From Limnomonas spitsbergensis (taxonomy: Eukaryota; Chlorophyta; Chlorophyceae; Chlamydomonadales), in NCBI GenBank assembly GCA_037349105.1, contig JAYJMM010000072.1, forward strand, positions 496,001 through 560,000: a stretch of DNA of 64,000 nucleotides, given 5' to 3'. The translations under genes and the position numbers were made by a program. Numbering within the stretch: position 1 is the first letter of the stretch; each line of letters begins with the position of its first letter. Positions 8,885 to 20,241 of the stretch are shown here, piece after piece. A model generated the notes under the pieces. The model saw only the letters and a program-made list of their open reading frames with translations. It was not told the DNA's origin and ran no database searches.

Positions 8885-11800
8885 CTATTGGACGAAGTCC
8901 TGCACCTTCTTCAGCCAGTTCACGTACTCCCGCTGCTCGCGGTCGTAGATGAGGTGTCTCAGGTACTCGCCCAGCTCGTCAGTAATACCTCTGTGCAAGC
9001 AAGGGGAGGGGGGGATGCGGCGATCAGTGTCTTAACTTTCCGTCCTAGCTCTAACCAGGGAAGAGTGATACGGTGCGAGCTGTAATCGTCGCTAGGGCTT
9101 GTCCACCCCCCCTAAAATACCGCGTGGCTTTTTGTGCAACGTGCGGGTCACTAATGGTTGAGCAAATGACAGTGCTAAGGGAGCCTGTCGTACCAGAACT
9201 TGAACATACCAGTGCTGGCGGGCCGGTGAATTCCCAGACTGCCAAATTAGCGCACAGCTCAGATTTCCGAATTAGTCTAAGCGCGATAGCAGTTCGTGCG
9301 ACCATTTAATTACTCATTGTGCGCAAGCCGAAAAGCGCATTACAGTACTCAAATACTGCTTGCTACTGTGTCAAGGTTGCCACAGTGGGATAATAGTGTG
9401 TCCTTGCCAACGCTGTATGTAGCATTACAGGGCAGGGCAGGCTGGTTGAGCCAGAGCTTGTGCAAACACAAGGGAAATGCAGGGAGGAAAGGTGAAACAG
9501 CGTTCATGAGGCCTCAACAGGTTGAGAACGGTGCAAACCCCCGCTGGGCCCTGCTGAACGCTCGGCCACGTGGGGCCGGTAGGGATTGACTACCTCGCTT
9601 CCAGCTGCAATGCACAGCCTGGGCCATGGTGCAGCTATGACATCCTCCTACGGCATTCATAAGGCCTCAACAGGTAGATTGGCCTATGTATGGCATGAAG
9701 GCTACTCAACGCACGATTCTGGTTCAACTAGTCTTAGGGTGCAGGAGTTAACCCGCAATCTTCAACTACACTGGCCTCTCTGCCAGGTACAAGTTCATGC
9801 TCTACATGAGATATAGCTTCTCTCATAGTTCAGTTTTCACTTCCCTTGAAATTTATGTCCAACTTTATATCCCAGTGAAAGGTTTACCACCCTCAACTGT
9901 ACTTGCCTCTCTGCCAGGTACGAGCTCCTACCAGTTTCAGGTTTACCACCCTCAACTTAACTTGCCTCACTGCCAGGTACGAGTTCCTCCTAGTTTTAAG
10001 TGGTTCACCCTCAACTATACTTGCCTTTCTGTCAGGTAGCAGTTCATCTCATAGTTGTAGAATATAAGGGTTCACCCTCAACCCTCCACCCTCCACTGTA
10101 CTTGCCTCTCTGCCAGGTACGAGTTCATCTCCTGCTGCAAGACCTCGTCCAGCTCGGTGAACACAGGGCCCTGGCAGCACATACAAACAGGGTTCACAAT
10201 TAGACACAATTTAGGCCGTGATATAGCTTAGTCACATAAAAGAGTGATTCACCCTAGGCGCTGGCTGACAGGTCCATAATCTATTTGGGACATCCGCAAG
10301 GCAAGATATCTACCCACAACGTAGATCCAGATCCTCCTATGGGTCCAGATCCTCCCTGGAGCTAGCGTATCACTCCCACCATCAATTAGCTGTCCATCTT
10401 CATCCATTTAAGGTAACACAAACAAAGTATGGACAGGAAAGTGTGTTCGAACAACAGCGGTAGATCTAGATATACATATCTAGATCCATAACCAGTCAGC
10501 CCCCTCACCGTGTAGGCGCTCTCAGAGACATGTCCGTCCTTGGGCTCGTGCGACAGATGATTCACGCTGACGTAAGTGCCATCACTCTCGCACTCAAAGA
10601 CCAGCCTGACAGGGAAGGGTTTAGACTTCAGGTACTGTAGGGTATAAATATAAGCGATTCACGCTGATAAAAGTGCCATCCCTATCACACTCGAAGACAA
10701 GCCAGACAGGAAGGGTTTAGGGTTATGGTACTTAAGGGTTTAAAATTTAGTGATTGATGCTGGCATAGGTGCCATCACTCTCGCACGCAAAGACCAGCCT
10801 GGCAGTCAGGGTTTAGGGTTGAGGTACTGAAGAGTTATTGACCAAGCAACTGATGCTCGCATAGGTGCCATTACACATGAACTCAAAGAGGGTTTTGCAG
10901 GGGGGGTAGGGTTAAGGTTCTGAAGTGCTTAGAAACAAGCGATTGATGCTCCCTTATGTACATATCATTCCTCCCGCACTCAAACAAGAGCTTGGCAGGA
11001 AGGTTTGAAGTGCGGTAGGGTAAATGGGTTCAGGGTCTAGGTCGTAGTTACAGGGTAACATTCAAATAACCCCAGACCCAGGTTCTGACTTCAGGTTAAA
11101 CTCTTTTCAGGCATCCCACGCCAACTGATCCCCTTCAAGATCCATTAAGGGGATTAATAGAAAGTGATGGACCCCACAACCTTCAAAATCACCACTCATG
11201 AGCTGGATCCACCACTCATGAGCTGGATCCCAGTGTGATAGATTCTGGGTTCAGGTCAAACATTCAATTTTTCTCCCTACATAGTTATCACTCACGAGCT
11301 GGATACTTTTAATGATAGATTTAGGGTTTAGGGTCCAGCGAATGTGTCCAAACCCACACCCCACACAGTCATCACTCACGAGCTGGACCCCTTGGCGATA
11401 GATTTAGGGTTCAGGGTTCAGGGTTCAATTCTTCTCCCTACTTCGTCATCACTCACGAGCTGGACCCCTTGGTGATGGTGACGTTGAAGGCGACAGTGCT
11501 GAGCGCCTCACCCTCCTCGTTGGTTGCTGAGTTCTCGGTGAACTCCTGAATGGGAAGTGAGGACACGGCAGTTTTCAATACACATACCAATGTTTTGAAC
11601 TTTGTAGAAACCTTTGGACTATATCTTCACCCGAGTTTAGTCTTGTCTTGCACGACTGAATTTGTGTAGCTTTTTCTTTTTATCCTCTTACAGGGCAGGC
11701 GCTTTCAGGAGTGTTCAATGTACAAATGAAAGGACAGACACCACACCAAGATTTTGGATGGGTTGCGGCACGCAGTACAAAGTAGCCTCCAAATAGGTGT

Positions 11801-14800
11801 CGAGAGAGTCAGGGACGCGATCCTTGAGAGTTGAGAGTCGACGCTCAAACGGTATGGGCGGGCATCACCTTGAACAAAACATGTGGTTGCAATCCTCTAG
11901 ATTCAAGGCCGCGCACAGGATTGGGCTGGCTGCTGACTCGCTGGACTGCGAGCCCATCACCAAAGCTTCAGTAAAGCTCCTCACTGAAGCTCCTCACTGA
12001 TGCACTCCAATGCACTCTTCAAGTGAGGGTCTGATAGAGCACTCACAACCTGGGCGGGCTGGTTGTCGACGTGCAGGACAGTGGGTGCACTTCGTCAGCT
12101 ACAAACCTACCACCAACAATCATGTCCACGTCACGTCTTTCACACACGAGTCTGATAAAGCACCCACACCTGGACCGGCCCGGTGATAAAGCACCCAAAC
12201 CGGAGCGGTGATTAAGCACCCACACCTGGACTGGACCGGTCCGGAACTCACACCGGCTCAAACCGGAGCTACCACACCGGAGCGCCCACACCTGGACTGG
12301 ACCGGTCTGGCACCCAGACCGGCCCGGTGATAAAGCATCCGGACCGGCCCGGTGATAAAGCATCCGGACCGGCCCGGTGATAAAACACCCGACCGGACCG
12401 ATGATAAAGCACCCACACCTGGACTGGACCCACCCGATAAAGCACACACACCTGGACCCGCTGGTTGTTGCCGTCCGGAACTGCAGGCCCACCAATCAAG
12501 CTACAATCAGCTCTACACGTTCCTAAGGGTCTATGGAGCACCTGAGCTGGTTGGCCGCTGATCAGCAGGACAGTAGGCCCACCAAATCAGCTAAAAGCCT
12601 AACCCAACACTTATATTCGGTTTGTTCACACCACGTCTTTTACACTACAGGGTACGTAAAGCACACACACCTGGGCAGGCTGGTTGTTGACATGCAGGAC
12701 AGTGGGTCCACTTCGTCAGAAACAAGCCTACCAGGCTACCACCAACACCCATGTTCACGTCACATCTTTCACATACGAGTCTGATAAAGCAAACACACAC
12801 CTGGGCAGGCTGGTTGTTGACATGCAGGTCCACCGCAATGTCCTCGCTGTTGTATTTCCGCTTCTGTCAGACAGAAGGGGGGGGAAGGTAATTCATTGGC
12901 AAGGAGGACATAGGGCAGGGCCACCGGAACAATGTTATGTGAGATGCGTGAGATATCCTCGCTGTTGTATTTCCGCTTCTGTCAGACAGAAGGGGGGGGA
13001 AGGTAATTCATTGGCAAGGAGGACATAGGGCAGGGCCACCGGAACAATGTTATGTGAGATGCGTGAGATATCCTCGCTGTTGTATTTCCGCTTCTGTCAG
13101 ACAGAAGGGGGGGAAGGTAATTCATTGGCAAGGAGGACATAGGGCAGGGCCACCGGAACAATGTTATGTGAGATGCGTGAGATATCCTCGCTGTTGTATT
13201 TCCGCTTCTGTCAGACAGAAGGGGGGGGAAGGTAATTCATTGGCAAGAAGGACATAGGGCAGGGCCACCGGAACAATGTTATGTGAGATGCGTGAGATAT
13301 CCTCGCTGTTGTATTTCCGCTTCTGTCCGACAGAAGGGGGGGGAAGGTAATTCATTGGCAAGAAGGACATAGGGCAGGGCCACTGGTATAAGGCTATGTG
13401 AGATGCATGAGATATCCTCGCTGTTGTATTTCCGCTTCTGTCAGACAGAAGGGGGGGGAAGGTAATTCATTGGCAAGGAGGACATAGGGCAGGGCCACCG
13501 GTACAAGGTTATGTGAGATGCATGAGATATCCTCGCTGTTGTATTTCCGCTTCTGTCAGACAGAAGGGGGGGGAAGGTAATTCATTGGCAAGAAGGACAT
13601 AGGGCAGGGCCACCGGAACAATGTTATGTGAGATGCGTGAGATATCCTCGCTGTTGTATTTCCGCTTCTGTCAGACAGAAGGGGGGGGAAGGTAATTCAT
13701 TGGCAAGAAGGACATAGGGCAGGGCCACCGGAACAATGTTATGTGAGATGCGTGAGATATCCTCGCTGTTGTATTTCCGCTTCTGTCAGACAGAAGGGGG
13801 GGGAAGGTAATTCATTGGCAAGAAGGACATAGGGCAGGGCCACCGGTATAAGGCTATGCGAGATGCATAAGGCGGGGGGGGGGCGAAGAGATTGACGAGT
13901 GAGCTATGTTTTTAAAGTAATAACTTAATACCGATACCATCAGAGGGCATTTAACCCCTGTATATAGTAGAAAAAGGGTGGTTACAAGAAGTCAAAACTG
14001 ATTTTACATGTTGAACAGCAAGCATCCAAGCACCTGTCAGCCAGGCACCCGGGACGCATGGCTGTCGGCAGGCCCCGCCTAACAAGTGTGCAGGATTCAG
14101 ACACACCTCAGCTACATTCTGGTCCCGTGACAGGAGGACCTGGAGCAGCAAGTAGGGCTTGGCCCGGCAACCACAGGCCGTTCAAGATTGGGACGTCATT
14201 GGCCCAGTTATGGCCGCCTCCCCAAAGTGGCGCGGCGTGCATCTGGATAATCCTGACACCATGCCTATCTTCTGGGCCATGCGCCCCTGGCAGCAGCAGT
14301 CTTGCAGTTCCTACAATGTCTGCGTATCCCCTACCCCACTTTCAACTTTCAAGGAGGAGAGCAAAACCAGCTGTCGCTGGACCTTGGAGCCCATTGAATA
14401 CAGGTGAGTTGAGTCAGGGGATAGCGTTAGGAATCTAAAGCATTAAAGGGTTTCAGGGTCTGGATGGGGAGCGTCAGGCCCTGCCCGGTAGGGGATGATC
14501 TGCGTGGTTTTTGACATGGTAGCACTAACCGGCTAAATCTGTGCTATATCGTGAACTTAAATGCCGTATTGTGCGGAGGGCAGCGTCAGGCGAGGAAGAT
14601 CTCCTACACCCCCTGGTCATTGCTTTGCATGCTGTGGCCTGCCCCTCTATGCCCGGGTAGAGCCTCCCCTCTCTTCCTCCCCCGTACAGCTCTTTCGGCC
14701 CTCCAAAAGCCCCCCCAGAAAGAAACCACAAAGACCGTTGCTCTGCATGCTGCAGTCCTTCCGCTGTTCACATGAGGACCTCTGGCTACTGCTTCCCCTC

Positions 14801-15426
14801 TTCAGGTCCCACGTAGCAGCCACACCGATTCCCTATCGATGTTTATTTCCCATGGCTCGGCCACATTTCACTGGTTTCAGCAGCATGTCAGCATCCTCTT
14901 GATCCTCGGGCAAGAGGATTCACGCCATGCTGCTCATGCCTGTAATCTATAAGCCCTTCAAGGTTTAGTCGCTACTGGACCTTTGGGTGCCGAGGGATAA
15001 TCTGCCCCAAAATCCACTCGCGGCCGGGTGAAACTGCCACCCTACAGCTACACCGTCCCCCCCCTCGTTGCGTACCAGGGTGATCAGTGTGTCACCGTCG
15101 GCGCACTCTTGCAGCGTGAACGGGGCGGGAGGTCCTGATTGGATCTCCTCTGGCTTGGCATATTCCTCGTTTTCGTGCTTGATCTCCTCGGTGAGGACGG
15201 TGAGGAGGTTGCTGCCCACGGCGCGCGAGGACGAGAAGCTTCGGAATGCTGACAGGAAGCTGCCAGGGGATGGAATCACCAGCAATGCGTCTCGCGATGC
15301 GCATGCAGCGAGCAAGCGGATCTGGCTGCCCGAGAAGGGTGCAGCAGCAGCACCAGCGGGGGCGTTCGACCTGGCCGCTGCCTGCGTGAGCCGAGCCAAG
15401 AGGCTGGAGCAAGATCGCTTCGACAT
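8885..15426 (-). CDS. MAM33/p32 (mitochondrial glycoprotein family) mitochondrial matrix protein
   Basis: Six exons read on the minus strand: 15426-15076, 12863-12801, 11545-11457, 10605-10509, 10170-10106, 8990-8885. All phases join to give 256 residues, normal for this family. The N-terminus (MSKRSCSSLLARLTQ on) is basic, Ser/Ala-rich and predicted mitochondrial. Family landmarks: LLTVLTEEIKHENEEY, TLKRKYNSEDIAVDL, NNQPAQEFTENS, LVFECESDG, and the C-terminus ITDELGEYLRHLIYD with WLKKVQDFVQ. MAM33/p32 proteins are acidic trimeric matrix proteins linked to mitochondrial translation and respiration. The last intron would begin with GC (AG|GCAAGT) instead of GT. ATG 15426 is the first in-frame ATG. 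Four introns carry repeated copies of adjoining exon edges, listed separately. Confidence 0.88.
9760..10105. repeat. Exon-edge echoes: donor side of MAM33 exon 5
   Basis: Four degenerate direct copies of the exon 5 end plus its GC donor (plus-strand core ACTTGCCTCTCTGCCAGGTAC) start near 9762, 9891, 9953 and 10011. The working junction follows at 10106. Each copy keeps the splice-site neighbourhood and about 20-25 bp of exon edge. Confidence 0.85.
10630..11010. repeat. Exon-edge echoes: acceptor side of MAM33 exon 4
   Basis: Four to five decayed copies of the segment at about 10560-10620, which spans the 3' splice site and the first codons of exon 4. Plus-strand cores such as GTGCCATCACTCTCGCAC recur near 10675, 10770, 10865 and 10965, interspersed with short TTTAGGG-like pieces. 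Confidence 0.8.
11190..11456. repeat. Exon-edge echoes: donor side of MAM33 exon 3
   Basis: About five copies of the exon 3 end and donor (plus-strand TCACTCACGAGCTGGACCCC and variants) lie near 11190, 11210, 11288, 11370 and 11450. The copy at 11450 contains the working junction. Confidence 0.85.
12030..12800. repeat. Exon-edge echoes of MAM33 exon 2 donor, plus a 24-bp minisatellite
   Basis: Copies of the exon 2 donor edge (plus-strand CACCTGGGCAGGCTGGTTG and variants) lie near 12050, 12450, 12540 and 12670 before the working junction at 12801. Between them, 12165-12430 is a short tandem array built on CCGGCCCGGTGATAAAGCA. Confidence 0.8.
12841..13870. repeat. 115-bp tandem array carrying the MAM33 exon 2 acceptor
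   Basis: Nine near-identical units start at 12841, 12956, 13071, 13185, 13300, 13415, 13530, 13645 and 13760 (period 114-115 bp). On the minus strand each unit holds the polypyrimidine/AG acceptor and the first 22-23 nt of exon 2, plus about 92 bp of intron. Only the leftmost unit runs on into the rest of exon 2. Confidence 0.95.
13876..15075. other. Upstream part of MAM33 intron 1, no gene seen
   Basis: No supported coding exon. A piece related to dispersed repeat family A lies near 14155-14225. Short open frames on the plus strand here have no recognisable domain and no matching neighbour exon. Confidence 0.5.
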
Positions 15427-18049
15427 CAGGGTTATGGTGCTTTCAACAATTGCATAGGAGATGCAGGCGGCCACTCTTTACAATTTCTGATTAACGGCTC
15501 CGGAGCCACTCGGGAGCTGTGGATCTGGGCAGTTGGGGGCCCTGATTGGGGGCACTACCGATCCTCCTGCTACCAATTTGCTATGCTCAGAAATAAAAAT
15601 GGGTTTGCTATGATGGACATGACGAATCATAAAGATCACCCGTCCCATGTCAAGAAAGCCGGGTCAATGACGTTAAACCTCTGGTTACACCTTTGGGCCC
15701 TGCTAAAAAAAGGCCCTGACTTGAGGGAACGAGACAATTACAAGGGTGCAGAAAAAAAGGAAAAGTGGAAAGCTAGGTAAAAACTTGACAGGAATGAAGG
15801 TACGGTACTGACAGGGGACGGACCTGCTGGCAGGGGGTACTGATGTTCATGTCCACGTTGTACTACGATTTTGCGGCCGAGCCTTTTCAGCATGGCCCAG
15901 CAGCGTCATGTCATTGGCTGTTGGGCGCCTGCAGTGCGGTGCACCTGGTATAAGCGTCTGTTCCGTTATTTTGTGTTTTCCCTCTTCCTTTTAGTTTTTT
16001 GTCTTGTTTTCTCTGCTCTGAACAGTTGGTGCCCACGCGGCCGAGCCTTTTTGTGCATGGCCCAGAGATGAAACGTCATTGACCTGGTATAAGCTGCCTG
16101 CCTCTTGCACATCCATCCAGCTGCACAAGGACATGGGCATGCAACTGATACCCTCTCGCCCTCTCATGCCCCTGTATGTTGGCAGTCAATTGCAGCATAT
16201 CATGCCCCTCAGTCCATACCCTCAGTCCATACCCTCAGCCCATACCCTCAGTCAATACCCTCAGTCCATAACCTCAGTCCATACCCTCAGTCCATACCTG
16301 GAGGGACATGTAACAACCGAAATCCAGGACGGAAATGTGCGTTCTTGTCCACAGGCCAGATTTTGATTGATGTGGCGACAAATATTTCTGCGTCCTCAGC
16401 ACGGAACTTGATATCCACACTTATTCCGCATCAGCCGCCAGCTGGGGGGTCCTGAGAGAGCTGCAGATCCAGCCATCAGAGCGAGACTAGTGAACCCATA
16501 TCCTACGCTTCTACAATACAGCAGTGGCACCAGAAGAACAGAAAGGCAGCCCTCTAATGGCTGAGGCCATGGCAGCAGATATGCAGCTTGCAGTCAGCCA
16601 GGGCTTTGGAGGACGCACCTGGTGCTCTGATCTGCTGGTTGCACTGGAGGACCTGGAGCGGGAGGCAGCCCCCCAAAATTACGTGAGGCAGCAGCTGACC
16701 CACAGTGCCTACCCGTCACAGAGGTCAATAACGTTACACCTCTGGGCCCGCTCAAAGCTCGGCCGCGTCCTTTTAGTTTCTTCTTTTCTCCCTTCTGAAC
16801 AGTCAGGCGCCCATGCGGCCGAGCCTCTTGTGCATGGCCCATTGACTTATTCTGACATACCGAGAGTATGCACAATTTTGAGCGTATACCAGGGGGGGGT
16901 GTACGAATTCTGACGTTGGTGGGAGATGAGTAGATGACTGATATCCAGAATCAAGATAATTAGTCTTTCTTACCGCCCCGGGATAAATCTGAGATTCTCA
17001 TATCTGGACTGATCTCTAGGGACTGATCTCTAGGGACTGATCTCTAGGTCCATATCTAGGTACACGGCATGCACAAATTTTCAAATATATTGTGCCCAAA
17101 GCATCGTCGTTGTGGAGATCCAGCCTGGGTGCGATGGATACACCGCTACTGCTACTTCTTACCAAACATAGTCATTTCTCGGTAATTCCTTTAAATTTGA
17201 ACAAACTGCCAACGTTCCTCCATGCAAGTCATTTGCCGCTATCTCATTTGATCAATCCCCTGCTTCCTGCCTCCGAAGGTTTTTCCACAAATATCCATGC
17301 AAGCGCATAACAAATAAGGACTCAAGTGACGAAACAGCACCAATCTGGCATCAACGCAATCGGAAACTGCAGTGCAGATTTTCAGTATGTTTGCAGTACA
17401 ACTTCTTTGCAAAATTTTAAACAATTTAAAGGGAAGCAGCTGTACCAATATAAAATATTCAAATTCACTAGGCAATTTCAATACGAGGCATAAAGAGCAT
17501 GTTTTGTTTGCCAGTGCGTTGTAAAACTTTCGACGGCTTTCTGTTGATTTCTCCGCCTAGGGTGTGTACGTCTAAAATAAGCATATTTGTAATATCATGC
17601 AGCAAGAAGGAGGTGTGTGTGTGTGTGTTTAGACAAGCATGACCTGCATTGGGTGTACATTGCGCCAATCGCACACGCTAGCCATCCGCTCCCCATCCCA
17701 TCCGTGTCTAGTATTTCAGCAGCCGGCCGCCCCGCAGCCGCCAACGGCCCAATTGGGACCAAACCTTTGCCAGCCAACAGACACTGGCTAAAGCAACATA
17801 TCCAGTTGCGCAGGTGGCCTTCAGCCGCAGGTTGGGAGGTGGCTGAACTGTAGCTGAGCCGTAGGTTAGGAGGTAGCTGAACTGTAGCTGAGCCGAAGGC
17901 TGGGAGGTAGCTGAACTGTTGCCCAGACACGAAAGAGGGGACACAGGTACCACACCCTAGCCACCATCCTCAGCCATCATCTTTGGAGCTGCTGAACGTT
18001 TCTTCGCTCATGTCTTTGAATAGCTTGTCCCTCTCTCCCACGAATCCCT
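15427..18049. other. Intergenic region with transposon debris between MAM33 and p23
   Basis: Contents: family B MITE-like pieces (15655-15760, 15880-16085, 16720-16860), a 13-bp CCCTCAGTCCATA array (about 16195-16305), a non-LTR retrotransposon fragment (16440-16690), a short GGGACTGATCTCTA repeat near 17010-17050, a (TG)n run near 17614, and a family A piece (17690-17925). No host gene is supported. Confidence 0.6.
16440..16690 (+). pseudogene. Fragment of a non-LTR retrotransposon C-terminal region
   Basis: Plus-strand frames translate to pieces such as SPLMAEAMAADMQLAV and VALEDLEREA. The same pieces occur in the minus-strand element at 54.3-54.5 kb (SPLMAAAMAADMQVAV). Stops and frame breaks occur, and no other part of the element is present here. 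Confidence 0.65.
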
Positions 18050-18250
18050 TCATATTCTCCATGCCGACTATGCCCTCAACGTCGGCCATGCCATGCATGC
18101 CCTCCATGCCCTTCATGTTGGCCATGCCCTGCATGCCCCCCGTGCCCTTCATTTCCTCCATGCCATCTTTTATGGCGACCACGCCATTCATGCCCTCCAT
18201 GCCGACCATGCCCTGCATGCCCTCCATACTGACCATGCCCTACATGTCCT
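17970..18250 (-). repeat. GM-rich repeat downstream of p23, ending with a copy of the p23 C-terminal codons
   Basis: On the minus strand this stretch encodes repeated G-M and E-G-M pairs, then DMSEETFSSSKDDG and a stop. That ending resembles the p23 exon 3 ending DMSKYSFSSFEDDD. The repeat lies 3' of the inferred p23 stop and in another frame. GM/GGM-rich tails are typical of plant-type p23 proteins, so this may be a displaced former tail or an alternatively spliced one. Confidence 0.6.
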
Positions 18251-18270
18251 ACATGCCGACCCTGTCGCCC

Positions 18271-19899
18271 TCAGTCATCATCTTCGAAGCTGCTGAAGGA
18301 GTATTTGCTCATGTCCACCTTTTCTGGCGACCCATCCTCCTCATCCTCGTCAACCCACTTGTGCCAGTCACACTTGATGTGAGTGATGTGTCGGCCTGCA
18401 CAGAGAATGGTGTCGAATCTGGATGATACCCAAGCCTTCACACAAGATGTGTGAAGCTGCACAACGCACCCGTGCGTTCAATCAGGCTCCAGTAGTGCCA
18501 GCGTCTGATTGGGCTTATAGAAGAGTTAATGACAATGGTCAAGGTTTGGGGTAAGGTTGGAAATTTTTAAAGCTTTCAAACGCTACGGGCAAAAGGGTCA
18601 GGGTCTGGCTTGAGGAATATGTCTCAGACGCTGGGGGCAGAGAGGTTAATGGAAGGGTTTGGAAATAGGTTCCAGATGCTGGGGCAGAAGGTGGTTCTTG
18701 CCTACAGAAAGTATCTGACAGGCCCATTTATTCTCCCCTCCCAAACCATTGACTGTCTGGCTGGCAGGTTTCAAAGCTGGCTGTGCCTCACTTTTTTTCT
18801 CATGGCCCTTCAGCTACGATTCAGCTACATCACGGCCAGCGCCGGGGTAGCCTGGCGCAGCATGCCCTGCTGCTTGGTCCACCGGCATGCAGCTGGTGGC
18901 TGCAGGCTAGGACAGGTTTGGTCACCATCGGCCGTAGGGCACGGCATTGCTTTATATTTTTTCATGCAAACCCACACGTTTGGGAGGCTGTCCATCGGCC
19001 ACCACTGAGCAGATTGGGACCAAAGCATAACCAGCCAATCGCCAGTGGCCGATGATCCAAGCAGCAGGGCTTGTTGCATCAAGGCTTGCAAGCCTCAGGC
19101 CGGCTTGCGGCTGAAGTGAAGCTGAGGCGCCCTAAGATGAACTGTGCGGCACAGCAGCATCTACCGAGCGGTGTGCCGGCTGCAGAACGACGCAGGTGCA
19201 CCGTTGCATCTTGATGTCGAGAAAGTTGCCGGGAGAGAAAGAGTGGGCTTGGGGCATGGCCATGGCCATCTCACACCAAAAGTGTGAGAGGTAAATTCCT
19301 AGGATCTACCCAGACACCCCGCTACACATTCAGCCCATGCACACACACGCATGAAATAACGAAATAATGCGCTGGCTGCTAACTGCATGCTACTGAACCT
19401 GCCTGGTTCTTTGGTGAGCCTGGTCCAGTGCCCTGATGACTTGGGCGTTTTGGCAATGACGAGGAATACGCGGCGCGGGCAGATGCTGACGCGGCTTGCC
19501 GCAACGTCGATCTCCTGGTAAAGCGCTAGGTCGAGACCGTACGGGTCCCCTCCGGACCGGCTCCGGAACGTCAGCTTACCCACGCCGTCCACGTTCTTGA
19601 GGTCGGTTTTTGCTTCCTCCACATCTTGTAGGTCGATGGTTATGAACAGCTGCACAGCATGTGGGAAATTAGCAGTTGGCTCATCGGGCACGGCAACATC
19701 GAAAAGTCTAGAGCATTCCAGCGAAGGAATTACAGAAGCCGGAAAAAGATAGTTTGGTCAGGGAATATAGCTCGAACTAAATGATTAAGAATAATGTCCA
19801 GCTGAACGAGCGTAATTGAACCTGTAATTGAACCCCTGATCGAACCAAAGGACGCACCTTGTCTTTTCTCTGAGCCCAGAGACATGTCGGGATCAGCAT
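18271..19899 (-). CDS. p23-type Hsp90 co-chaperone (CS domain)
   Basis: Three minus-strand exons: 19899-19858, 19649-19403, 18395-18271, giving 137 residues. Exon 1 (MLIPTCLWAQRKDK) joins exon 2 (LFITIDLQD on) to form the start of the CS fold; an in-frame stop lies just upstream of this ATG. Exon 2 holds the rest of the fold (YGLDLALYQEID, VFLVIAK, HWTRLTKEPG). Exon 3 holds the p23 signature CDWHKWVDEDEED and an acidic end, SFSSFEDDD. p23 stabilises the closed ATP state of Hsp90 in the cytosol. In-frame joining of exons 2 and 3 needs a GC donor (CAG|GCAGGT); the overlapping GT donor would cause an early stop. The gene is divergent from XAP5. Confidence 0.85.
18790..19110. repeat. Dispersed repeat family A within p23 intron 2
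   Basis: Contains the family core CATCGGCCACCACTGAGC, then GGGACCAAAGC and CAGCAGGGCTTG, preceded by an oppositely oriented partial copy (about 18810-18950). Related copies occur in at least seven other places in the window. Confidence 0.6.
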
Positions 19900-20241
19900 T
19901 GTGAACCTTTTATATGTTCAAAATTCTGCTAGTAACTGAAAATGTGGTCGCGACTCTGCTTTCCGTGGCACGGGTATGTTGTTGTTGGCCATCTGCGGGA
20001 ATGACAGGGCAAGAAAGTGTGGGGGGTTTTGGTTCGGAACAGCTTCGTCTCAAGGATCCACGCATGCGCATACAGCCCAGTGCGCTGGTCAGCGCCTGCT
20101 CTGTCCGTACTCCTCGAGCCACGCCTCTGCGTTTATTATTGTGTGTATACCCGCTCTTTTCCGTGAACAGGCCGATTGAAGGCTTACAGCCAGGGCGTTT
20201 TCAATCAACATTGAGATCGGCCCGGCCTCGACCAGCTTACA
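19900..20241. promoter_or_regulatory. Divergent promoter region between p23 and XAP5
   Basis: The 342 bp between two divergent start codons must hold both promoters and both 5' UTRs. I see no clear TATA box on either strand. Confidence 0.5.

Noticed and set aside
14058..14438. Plus-strand open frame of 126 codons inside MAM33 intron 1
   Set aside because: No domain, overlaps family A-like repeat sequence, and lies in the intron of a well-supported gene on the other strand.
17970..18236. GM-rich frame as an independent small gene
   Set aside because: Its ending copies the p23 C-terminus and it sits directly 3' of p23, so it is better explained as a p23 tail remnant or alternative exon.
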